A stretch of 7,659 bases of DNA from Verrucomicrobiota bacterium (GTDB lineage: Bacteria > Verrucomicrobiota > Verrucomicrobiia > Limisphaerales > UBA11358). The notes beneath the pieces were generated by a model. That model saw only the letters and a program-made list of their open reading frames with translations, had not been told where the DNA came from and did no database searches. Location of the stretch: assembly GCA_026225155.1 (NCBI GenBank), contig JAMFSG010000047.1, forward strand, positions 1-7,659, given 5' to 3'. Each line of letters opens with the position of its first letter. Positions within the stretch are counted from its first letter, which is position 1. The position numbers were made by a program, and so were the translations under genes. Positions 1 to 6,060 of this stretch are shown one piece after another.

Positions 1-1427
1 AAAAAAGCGAACGCCGCCTGCGGCCCCGAATAAGAAATCCGATCCGTGCCCGCCGCGATCCAGCCGATGATCGCCGACGCTGCGGCGGTCAGCAAAACCA
101 GCGACGTGATGCTTTCCATGTGCGGGATGCAAAAAAAGATCGCAAAATAACCCATCGCGCCGCCGATCGCGCAACCGATGAGCCGCAGCCAGCCGCGCCG
201 GATGGTCGCGCCGGTATTTTCCAACGCGATAAAACAGCAGGTCAAAAACGCGGTGTTGATTCCCGGCCAATTCAAACCGGAATAAATCAGATAGCAGATC
301 ATCGCGGCCAAGGTGACGCGCAGCGCGAAGCGAACGTGCGACGGATTCGTGAACGCGTCGGGAATGAACAGGCGTTTTTTTTCTTTCGCCACCGGTTTTT
401 GATCTTCGCTGATGTAGCGGATCAAGCCGTCGCGAAACGATTCGGTCGCGAACTGCAATTCACGCAATTGCGGCAACGTCGCTTTGACCACATCTTTTTT
501 TCGCGGCCCCAAAACGGGTTCGTGTTCCGGCAAAATCGTTTTGAGCGCGTCAATTTCCGCCAGCAGAGATTGGGCGCAAAGCAGATCGTCGGCGGAAAGT
601 CTTTGCGGCTGGCGCAATTCCAACGCCGCCGTCGCGTGCAACAGATGTTCGCTCGCGGCGATGGAAGCGACGAGCGATGCGTGCCGATGTTTCAACGCCG
701 CGTCTTTTGATTCCGCAAAATTCAACAGCGCAAGCAAGGGCGAACTTCCACGCGTCGCCAATTCCAGCAACATGGAATTGGTCTGTCCGCCAGCGGAACC
801 GTCTTTGATGCTTCGCTTCAACGCCGCGGCCGCAGTGTTGAGACGTTGCGTCAACGCGCGCACCAACACCGGCCACGGATCGGCGGGCAACAGGATTTGA
901 TTGATGAAAATGGTCACCGCGATGGGATAAGCGACCGCGATCCACAGCCAAAGTTGACTGCGCACGAGCGCGTCGGTGTTGGGCGCGTGTTCAGATATTG
1001 TCTGGGTCAGCGACGCAAAAAATCCGATGACGAATCCGAGCGGGCCGATGACGAAAACGCGGGACAAAAACATGCCGATGAAAATCAAAACGGCCATCAC
1101 CGGCACGCGCAGTTCGGGATAATCAAACGTGTAACGAAACAAAAACAGGCTGATGGACATCGCGATGGTCGTGCCGACGATCATGATCACACCGGTCAGC
1201 AACGTGAGCGCGCGATTTTCTTTGGTGACGAAAAAAATGAAGAACGCGGAAAATCCCAGGTTCGGCACTTGCAATGCCATCGAAATGATGACGACGAGCG
1301 TGACGGTCACGACGAGCCGCACCGTCATCGTGTCGCGCCCGGGAAACGGCGCCATTTCACGCCGCAACCACGTCAGCCAATTCGGCCGGTAATGAGGCAG
1401 ACGGATGGCGTCGGCAAATGAACTCAT
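1..1427 (-). CDS. mdtO: MdtO-like FUSC-family inner-membrane efflux protein (C-terminus cut by window edge)
   Basis: Inner-membrane component of an MdtNOP-type tripartite efflux system (FUSC superfamily, which also includes AaeB and YccS). The open frame runs from ATG at 1427-1425 to base 1 with no stop, giving 475 full codons. About 200 C-terminal residues appear to be missing compared with E. coli MdtO (about 680 aa). Hydrophobic segments cluster at about residues 37-67, 75-97, 107-142 and 160-181. A soluble region of about 180 residues follows, then a second membrane block from about 366 onward. Before that block is DAFTNP (357-362), followed by ICYLIYSGLNWPGI (377-390), closely matching the same region of MdtO. 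Near the edge, RISYSGPQAAFAF (463-475) is the typical FUSC motif. The start lies 2 bases after the adaptor stop, so translation is probably coupled. There is no Shine-Dalgarno. Substrate cannot be read from sequence; in E. coli MdtNOP has been linked to puromycin and acriflavine tolerance. AaeB-type aromatic acid export is the alternative. Confidence 0.9.
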   Translation of the reverse strand, partial: MSSFADAIRLPHYRPNWLTWLRREMAPFPGRDTMTVRLVVTVTLVVIISMALQVPNLGFSAFFIFFVTKENRALTLLTGVIMIVGTTIAMSISLFLFRYTFDYPELRVPVMAVLIFIGMFLSRVFVIGPLGFVIGFFASLTQTISEHAPNTDALVRSQLWLWIAVAYPIAVTIFINQILLPADPWPVLVRALTQRLNTAAAALKRSIKDGSAGGQTNSMLLELATRGSSPLLALLNFAESKDAALKHRHASLVASIAASEHLLHATAALELRQPQRLSADDLLCAQSLLAEIDALKTILPEHEPVLGPRKKDVVKATLPQLRELQFATESFRDGLIRYISEDQKPVAKEKKRLFIPDAFTNPSHVRFALRVTLAAMICYLIYSGLNWPGINTAFLTCCFIALENTGATIRRGWLRLIGCAIGGAMGYFAIFFCIPHMESITSLVLLTAAASAIIGWIAAGTDRISYSGPQAAFAF

Positions 1428-1429
1428 TT

Positions 1430-2533
1430 TTATTTGATGATGGCGACGGCCGATGCGCCCATGCGGAACAGATTGGAATCGGGATTTTCGATTTCGATGC
1501 GCACGGGAAATCGTTGCGCGATGTGAACCCAGTTTAATTCGCGCGGAACTGAAGGCACGCCATGCGAAGTATCAATTTCATCCTTCGACAAAACCGCCCA
1601 GCCGATGCCTTGAACTTTGCCGGCGAAATGATGTTGCGGTGCGGACAGCAGATAAACATCCACCGGCGAGCCGACGGAAAAATGGCGCAGTTCGCCTTCG
1701 CGAAAATTCGCGAGCACATACCATTGGCGTGTGTCGAGCAACGCGAAAACCGGCACGCCGACGTTCGCGTATTGGCCGATGGAAATGTTCAAGTTGACGA
1801 TTTTGCCGGAAAACGGCGCGACAATTTTGCAGTAAGACAGATTCAATTTCGCCAGATCAACGGCGGCGACTGCGCCATCGCGTTGCGCGGTCAATGTGGC
1901 GAGACTGCTCAAACTGGCTTTGGCGGAATTGGAACGTTGTTCGCCCGTTGCGAGCGCGGCCGTGGCCACCTCAACCGCTGTGTCCGCTTTTTCCACGTCG
2001 TCCGCCGTCGCAAAACCTTTTTCCAAAAGCGGCTGCAAACGTTGCAACGTGTCGGTCGCTTGTTTCAATTGCGCCTTCGCTTGTTCGACGCCGGCGGCGG
2101 CGGCTTTGACTTGAAATTTCAGTGTCTCGTCTTGCGAGCGCGCGACTTCAATCTCTTGATCGAGCGCGGCCAACGTGGCATTCGCATTGGCTAACGCGAG
2201 TTGATAATCAGCGGGATCAATCTCAAAAAGCACGTCGCCTTCTTTCACGTCCTGATTGTCCTGCACATTCAATTTGATGATCTGGCCGTGCACGCGCGGC
2301 GCGACGCCAATTATATTCGCCTGCGCCGTCGCGTCGTCGGTGCGTGGATGGCGCTCAACGATGCTCCAGACAAAAAGGATCAAAACGATGACGCCCAAAA
2401 TCACGACGATGCTGATGATGCGGCCAACAACTTTGCGCGCGTCTTCGGAATTTGAATTCAATTTGCGTGGCGCAGCTTCCGTTTTCGGTGCCGGATTTTC
2501 CGGCGCTGGAGTTGAAGATTTTGGATCGTCCAT
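1430..2533 (-). CDS. mdtN: MdtN-like HlyD-family membrane-fusion (periplasmic adaptor) protein
   Basis: Periplasmic adaptor of 367 aa that should bridge the inner-membrane FUSC protein and the outer-membrane channel. A Pro/Ala/Lys-rich cytoplasmic tail (1-35) is followed by one membrane anchor (about 38-57). RHPRTDDATAQAN (61-73) then leads into the first half of the barrel-sandwich domain, including DNQDVKEGDVLFEIDP (92-107). An Ala/Gln/Lys-rich alpha-hairpin spans about 110-230. The second lipoyl-like half has VAPFSGKIVNLNISIGQYANVG (split around 238-259), and the beta-barrel contains DTRQWYVLANFREGEL (267-282). The end FRMGASAVAIIK matches the FRIGASAV ending of E. coli MdtN, and PLLEKGFATADDVEKA in the hairpin also matches it. 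Resemblance is stronger to MdtN than to EmrA or AaeA. It starts 6 bases after ytcA and ends 2 bases before the FUSC gene. There is no Shine-Dalgarno; the start follows an A/T run. Confidence 0.93.
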   Translation of the reverse strand: MDDPKSSTPAPENPAPKTEAAPRKLNSNSEDARKVVGRIISIVVILGVIVLILFVWSIVERHPRTDDATAQANIIGVAPRVHGQIIKLNVQDNQDVKEGDVLFEIDPADYQLALANANATLAALDQEIEVARSQDETLKFQVKAAAAGVEQAKAQLKQATDTLQRLQPLLEKGFATADDVEKADTAVEVATAALATGEQRSNSAKASLSSLATLTAQRDGAVAAVDLAKLNLSYCKIVAPFSGKIVNLNISIGQYANVGVPVFALLDTRQWYVLANFREGELRHFSVGSPVDVYLLSAPQHHFAGKVQGIGWAVLSKDEIDTSHGVPSVPRELNWVHIAQRFPVRIEIENPDSNLFRMGASAVAIIK

Positions 2534-2539
2534 AAAATT

Positions 2540-2815
2540 TTAGTTTTGGAAAAACAGCAGCCAGATCGCGAGCGTGTAAAAAATCATCAGGCACAAATAA
2601 ACGAGCGCAATCGGATGCAGATGCGAATTAATTTTCGCCGCGATGAAAATTTGCCGCGAAATCAACGTCAGCGCGAGGCCGAGCACGATGCACACGACCC
2701 ACGCAGGAAAATAGGAACCGATGATGTCAATCGTCGGTGAATGCGCATTCGCGCCGCAGCCCGCCAAAAACAAACTGGCGAGCGGAAAAATAAAATTGAA
2801 TCGCGAGAAATTCAT
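2540..2815 (-). CDS. ytcA: YtcA-family small membrane lipoprotein of the efflux operon
   Basis: A 91-aa protein resembling E. coli YtcA, a small protein of unknown function encoded beside mdtN. Residues 8-20 form a hydrophobic stretch ending in a lipobox, LAGC (17-20), so Cys20 is a likely lipidation site after signal peptidase II cleavage. The family-like block PTIDIIGSYFPAWVVC (27-42) follows. Hydrophobic segments lie at about 35-53 and 68-89, separated by a short loop (RQIFIAAKINSHLHP). The YtcA match rests on the GC...P.I..IG.Y.P.W..C pattern, the LTLISR motif and the matching length. The ATG overlaps the stop of the outer-membrane factor as ATGA, and the adaptor starts 6 bases downstream. 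It is therefore translated inside the efflux operon and is probably a structural or assembly partner; that role is inference. The alternative is a DUF1656/AaeX-type protein, which has similar topology but normally no lipobox. Confidence 0.85.
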   Translation of the reverse strand: MNFSRFNFIFPLASLFLAGCGANAHSPTIDIIGSYFPAWVVCIVLGLALTLISRQIFIAAKINSHLHPIALVYLCLMIFYTLAIWLLFFQN

Positions 2816-4323
2816 TTGGGTTGGCGGATGAAATTGTTTGGCCGGTCCGGTTTGGCGAGATCGCCGACGCTCAACGCGAGCGCGGCCGAGCTGGTGAAAA
2901 TTTCCGAGCGCGTGTCCACGATGACGCTGCGCGCGGCGTCGAGATTGCGTTGCGCGTTCGCGACGTCCACATAATTGCCGAGGCCGTGGCGATACGATTC
3001 CAGCGCGGCGTCAAACGCATTTTGCGCCGCCGTCAAAAGTTTTTCCGCCGAATCTTGTTTGTGCAACGCCGTTTTGAAATCGGTGTAGGCTTTCCAAACT
3101 TCGCGCACGACCGCATCGCGCGAATCGGTCAATTCACTTTCCGCCGCGCGCAATTCGGATTTGGCGATGCGCAATTTGTTAGCGCGCAAAAATCCGTCGA
3201 AAAGCGGCAGATCAATGCCGATGCCGACCGAATAAGCCGGTTTGCTATTGCCGACATACGGGCCGTTGTAGCCATCAATATCCAGCTTCGACCAGCCGCC
3301 GCTCGCCTCGAGGGAAATTTTTGGATAAAAATCCGCGCGCGCTTTTTTGACTTCGGCTTCGCTCGCGCGGACTTGCGCCAATTTCGCAATGAGATCAGGA
3401 CGTTGCGACAACGCGCGTTGGATCAAATCGTCCAGCGAATTTTCGTCGTCCGCCGTCAACGTTTTTTCCGGCACGTCGGCGACTTGCAACTCGGTCGTCG
3501 GCAAAATTCCCAAACTTTCTACGAGCGCGACCTGCGCGTCACTCAAATCGCCGCGCGCCGATTCCAATTGATAATCTGCCTGCGCCATTTGTTGTTCGGC
3601 CTGCAATTCATCCGGCTTCGTGCCCAAACCGTTGTCGAGCCGCGCCTGCGCTGCGTCTTGAACCGTTTTCGCCGCGCGCAACGAACTTTCCATCACTGCG
3701 ACTTTTTGCCGTGCGGTGTTAAAAACGTAAAAATTTTTCGTCACCGCAAAAACGATCAACTGATGCGTCGCGTTAAAACCCATGTTCGCCGCCATCAATT
3801 TTTCTTTCGCCGCCGTCACGCTCGCGCTGCGTCCGCCGAAATCAAACAACAACCATTGCAGATTCAACAACGCATCTTCCTGAGCGGCGTTGCCGGAAAT
3901 GACGTCGGTCAAAAAAGCTGCTGAACCATGTTGAAATCCCGCCGCGGCGCTGGCCGCAAGATAGGGATAATATGCGCTTTGATTCAAACCGACCGCGCCC
4001 GCCGCCTGCCGCGCTTGCTCCCACGCGATGCGCGTTTCAGGATGGCTGCGTTCCGCGATGTCAATCAGCTCCGGCAAATCATAAATTTTTCGAGGATCCG
4101 CCGTGAAGGCCGCGTCCGTTTTGGCGTAAAGATTTTTGTTGGTCAGTGCTTCTTCGTATTGATTCAAGTTTGGCGGCGACCACGATTTATCCGGCGATGG
4201 CGGCGCAACGTCTTTTCCCAAAACAATGAAGCTCAAAAAAAACAGCCAAAATCCCGCCGAAAAAAAGCGGGTTTGCCGGAAGAAAAATTTAACTTTTGAA
4301 ACGTGAGCCACCCCTGAATACAT
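2812..4323 (-). CDS. TolC-family outer-membrane factor of the efflux system
   Basis: Outer-membrane channel of 503 aa, first gene of the efflux operon. A basic N-terminus and a hydrophobic core (about 19-37, FSAGFWLFFLSFIVLG) form a probable signal peptide. There is no lipobox. Two outer-membrane efflux repeats follow, at about 82-285 and 310-490. Each carries the usual pre-strand motif: LQWLLFDFGGR (145-155) in the first and GIDLPLFDGF in the second. Both repeats are Ala/Gln/Lys-rich and helical (for example ARQAAGAVGLNQSAYYP and EEQ-type heptads). Length matches TolC relatives (450-520 aa). E. coli MdtP in the equivalent system is instead a NodT-type lipoprotein, so this channel is a functional counterpart, not clearly the same gene, and no symbol is given. 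The start is uncertain: ATG 4323 has no Shine-Dalgarno and GTG 4311 is possible, but the signal peptide rules out a start far downstream. Confidence 0.92.
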   Translation of the reverse strand: MYSGVAHVSKVKFFFRQTRFFSAGFWLFFLSFIVLGKDVAPPSPDKSWSPPNLNQYEEALTNKNLYAKTDAAFTADPRKIYDLPELIDIAERSHPETRIAWEQARQAAGAVGLNQSAYYPYLAASAAAGFQHGSAAFLTDVISGNAAQEDALLNLQWLLFDFGGRSASVTAAKEKLMAANMGFNATHQLIVFAVTKNFYVFNTARQKVAVMESSLRAAKTVQDAAQARLDNGLGTKPDELQAEQQMAQADYQLESARGDLSDAQVALVESLGILPTTELQVADVPEKTLTADDENSLDDLIQRALSQRPDLIAKLAQVRASEAEVKKARADFYPKISLEASGGWSKLDIDGYNGPYVGNSKPAYSVGIGIDLPLFDGFLRANKLRIAKSELRAAESELTDSRDAVVREVWKAYTDFKTALHKQDSAEKLLTAAQNAFDAALESYRHGLGNYVDVANAQRNLDAARSVIVDTRSEIFTSSAALALSVGDLAKPDRPNNFIRQPK

Positions 4324-4331
4324 GCGACAAA

Positions 4332-4360
4332 CTTTTAGTGGAGTTAAGTTTCAAAGTCCA
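4332..4360 (-). promoter_or_regulatory. Candidate promoter of the efflux operon
   Basis: On the minus strand, TGGACT (4360-4355) and TAAAAG (4337-4332) lie 17 bases apart. Each matches four of six positions of the sigma-70 consensus. Transcription would begin about at 4325-4324, right at the ATG of the outer-membrane factor, so the message would be nearly leaderless. That agrees with the missing ribosome binding site but is otherwise unsupported. The match quality is weak. Confidence 0.25.
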
Positions 4361-4361
4361 C
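4338..4361. promoter_or_regulatory. 24-base palindrome, candidate operator of the efflux operon
   Basis: GTGGAGTT (4338-4345) and AAGTCCAC (4354-4361) are inverted copies matching at 7 of 8 positions, around an 8-base centre. The site sits 14 bases upstream of the efflux start codon and covers the -35 box and spacer of the candidate promoter. That placement would suit a repressor of TetR or MarR type. No regulator gene lies in the window, so the binding protein is unknown. Confidence 0.35.
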
Positions 4362-4363
4362 AG

Positions 4364-4424
4364 GATTTTGGCCGCGCCGGATTTCGGGTTGGACAGTCTT
4401 TGTCTCGGCGGCTGTGGCAAAATC
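4364..4424. repeat. Imperfect inverted repeat in the divergent intergenic region
   Basis: GATTTTG (4364-4370) pairs exactly with CAAAATC (4418-4424). Inside it CGCCG (4375-4379) pairs with CGGCG (4406-4410), and GACA (4392-4395) with TGTC (4401-4404). The three nested stems could form one branched or bulged hairpin. It is too interrupted and has no T-run, so it is not an obvious terminator. Confidence 0.3.
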
Positions 4425-4577
4425 GGCGCGTCGTTTGCCGTTTGTGAACAACTCAACATGGCGCGATGATGAATGGCAGTTTAGCTTGATGACTGAATCG
4501 TAGAAGACGACGTGAGGAGTCTCTGACTTTTTTTGATTTCGGATTTATGAATGCGCCCATAATTTTTGAGGCGCATA

Positions 4578-4598
4578 AATCGTATATCGCCAATCGTA
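4578..4598. repeat. Short direct repeat AATCGTA upstream of the polymerase gene
   Basis: AATCGTA occurs at 4578-4584 and again at 4592-4598, start to start 14 bases apart, 37 bases before the polymerase ATG. It could be a paired activator or repressor half-site, or the remnant of a short tandem repeat. In A/T-rich DNA a chance repeat of seven bases is quite possible. Confidence 0.2.
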
Positions 4599-4634
4599 AA
4601 TAATGAGTCTCGTCACTTCGACGCCTGTAAAATA

Positions 4635-5981
4635 ATGATGAATCGAATTCTCCATGTAGATGGCGACAGTTTTTTTGCGAGCTGCGAAATCGCGCTCGAT
4701 AAAAAACTGGAAGGCCGCGCCGTGTGGGTCGGCGGTGGCCGGCGCGGCGACGGCATTGTCATCGCGGCGAATCGCGCGGCGAAAAAATTCGGCGTCAAAA
4801 CGTGCATGCCGTGTTTCGAGGCGAAACGGCTTTGTCCGAGCGGCGTTTTGTGCCGTCCGCATTACGATGCCTATCGCGAAATTTCGGCGCAGATGTTTCA
4901 TGTGCTGGAACAATATTCGCCGACGCTCGTGCCGATTTCGATTGATGAAGGTTTTCTGGATTTCACGACAATGGATCGCCACGTGTTCCGCAACACATCT
5001 CCAGAAAAATATGTGAAAGAAATCTGCGAACGCATTTCGCGCGAGGTGAAAATTCCCGTTTCCGCCGGACTCGCAAGTTCTTCGCGGCTCGCAAAACTAG
5101 CGACGGACGCGGCGAAGCCTGGCTTCATCGAAATCAAACCGGGCGAGGAAAAAGAATTTTTGAAAGACCGCTCCGTGCGCGAACTTTCCGGCATCGGCAA
5201 AAATCGTCAGCGCTCGCTCGCGGCGCTCGGCGCGCTGACTTTTGGCCACGTCGCCAAAATGCCGTCGCCGTTGCTGAAACAAAAATTCGGTATTTGGGGA
5301 CAACAGCTTTGGCTTTTTTCAAATGGACTTTGGAACGAGCCGTTGTTGCTCGAAGTGAAAGATCGCACGACGATTTCCAGCAACACGACATTGCCTTACG
5401 ACGAGCCGGATTACGAAGCCGCACTGACTTTTGCCTTGAGCGAGGCGACGCGATTGATCGGGCAATTGCGGCGCGAGCAAATGCAGGCGCGCGAGATGAG
5501 TTTGACGATCCGTTTTGAAGATTTTACCGAAGTCGGCGACAACCATCGTTTCCGCGAGCCGCAATTCTTGAATTCAGTTTTCAACTCGATGCTGGAAGAA
5601 ATTTTTTGCGGCATCATGAACGGCCAAACAAAAATGGTCCGCCAAATCCGCATCGCGTTCTGGAATCTGGCGCGGCTCGACACGCAGCCGACGTTGTGGG
5701 GTCGCACGAACGCGGAACGCTGGGGCGCGCTCGACGACGCGACGCAAAAAATGAACGCGGCATTTTCACGTCCCGAAAAACCGGCGTTGATGACCGGCGC
5801 GCAACTGGCGTTGCGGCAGATTGATGACGCGCATAAAAATCCGAAGGCGAAATGCCCATTCGTGCCGCAGCGCGAGATGGTGAAAAAACTTTGGGGCACG
5901 GATGCCGATCCGCTCGCGCACAAAGGCGACTGGGAAAAACGGCTCGCGAAAGTCAGCAAACAGCTTCAATTCCGGCATTGA
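4635..5981 (+). CDS. dinB: Y-family translesion DNA polymerase, DinB/Pol IV type, with atypical C-terminal tail
   Basis: Translesion polymerase of 448 aa from ATG 4635; ATG 4638 is equally likely. The palm begins ILHVDGDSFFASCE, giving metal ligand Asp9 and steric-gate Phe13. AAKKFGVKTCMPCFEAKRLCP (around 47-67) matches the fingers of DinB. SIDEGFLDF (102-110) supplies the catalytic Asp104-Glu105, and SAGLASSSRLAKLATDAAKPG (around 143-163) is the next conserved block. A helix-hairpin-helix with SGIGKNRQRSL lies at 185-195, and the little-finger domain spans about 245-348. All catalytic residues are present, so it should be active. The last 100 residues (349-448) extend well past the little finger, and no canonical QLxLF clamp-binding motif ends the protein; AQLALRQ is the nearest. 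A TTG at 4566 would add 23 residues outside the family domain and was not chosen. There is no Shine-Dalgarno and no visible LexA box. ImuB is excluded by the intact active site. Confidence 0.92.
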   Translation: MMNRILHVDGDSFFASCEIALDKKLEGRAVWVGGGRRGDGIVIAANRAAKKFGVKTCMPCFEAKRLCPSGVLCRPHYDAYREISAQMFHVLEQYSPTLVPISIDEGFLDFTTMDRHVFRNTSPEKYVKEICERISREVKIPVSAGLASSSRLAKLATDAAKPGFIEIKPGEEKEFLKDRSVRELSGIGKNRQRSLAALGALTFGHVAKMPSPLLKQKFGIWGQQLWLFSNGLWNEPLLLEVKDRTTISSNTTLPYDEPDYEAALTFALSEATRLIGQLRREQMQAREMSLTIRFEDFTEVGDNHRFREPQFLNSVFNSMLEEIFCGIMNGQTKMVRQIRIAFWNLARLDTQPTLWGRTNAERWGALDDATQKMNAAFSRPEKPALMTGAQLALRQIDDAHKNPKAKCPFVPQREMVKKLWGTDADPLAHKGDWEKRLAKVSKQLQFRH

Positions 5982-5982
5982 T

Positions 5983-6013
5983 TTGACAATCAATCGCTCG
6001 GCAAAAATTTATT
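5983..6013 (+). promoter_or_regulatory. Candidate promoter of the E2-E3 genes
   Basis: TTGACA at 5983-5988 is a perfect -35 box, two bases past the polymerase stop codon. The -10 is poorer: TTTATT (6008-6013) at 19-base spacing matches four of six positions, and ATTTAT (6007-6012) at 18 matches three. A promoter here would let E2 and E3 be expressed independently of the polymerase. The 79-base gap has no hairpin terminator, so read-through from the polymerase is also possible. Confidence 0.4.
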
Positions 6014-6060
6014 TTCTGGAAAGCGTTCTCGTTTTACGGCAAGTTGTCGGTTCAAATTTT

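Larger units (their letters stand above)
4289..4459 (-). other. 56-codon open frame across the efflux start, possibly part of a dispersed repeat
   Basis: From ATG at 4459-4457 the minus strand is open for 56 codons and stops at TAA 4291-4289, inside the first codons of the outer-membrane factor but in a different frame. The predicted peptide begins MLSCSQTAND and ends RGGSRFKS; it is rich in Pro, Arg, Ser and Lys, with no hydrophobic core, no recognised motif and no ribosome binding site. It reads more like a translated intergenic repeat than a real protein. If the stretch is a repeat, the efflux gene's start codon lies within it. This rests only on the open frame and the unusual internal structure; no homology was tested. 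Confidence 0.2.
4324..4634. other. Divergent intergenic region between efflux operon and polymerase gene
   Basis: The 311 bases separate the minus-strand efflux operon from the plus-strand polymerase, so promoters for both should lie here. The left part (4324-4440) has a palindrome and block-wise inverted repeats. The right part (about 4525-4634) is A/T-rich, with a seven-T run (4528-4534), a repeated GAGTCTC (4517-4523 and 4605-4611) and a repeated AATCGTA (4578-4584 and 4592-4598). No convincing plus-strand -35/-10 pair at normal spacing was found for the polymerase gene. No complete LexA-type site of the forms CTGT-N8-ACAG or TGTTC-N4-GAACA was seen; only a lone GAACA occurs at 4446-4450. 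Confidence 0.8.

Noticed and set aside
846..1421. A 191-codon plus-strand open frame opposite the FUSC gene
   Set aside because: Its product is dominated by Arg, His, Asp and Gln, and the opposite strand gives an uninterrupted FUSC protein with family motifs.
2821..3924. A 367-codon plus-strand open frame opposite the outer-membrane factor
   Set aside because: It lies fully antisense to a gene with clear TolC-family motifs, is Arg/Phe-rich with no recognised domain, and reflects the GC-skewed codon pattern.
4446..4450. GAACA as a LexA half-site
   Set aside because: The partner half TGTTC is not present at the required spacing, and a five-base match is expected by chance.
4514..4534. GAGGAGTCTCTGAC followed by seven T, resembling a terminator
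   Set aside because: Only a three-base stem can form and no plus-strand gene ends upstream of it.
4566..4634. TTG start that would lengthen the polymerase by 23 residues
   Set aside because: The family domain starts at ILHVDGD just after ATG 4635/4638, and the extension has no similarity or ribosome binding site.
5902..6060. Upstream in-frame ATG that would lengthen E2 by 53 residues
   Set aside because: The added residues have no E2 similarity and overlap the polymerase gene; the lipoyl domain starts exactly at ATG 6061.
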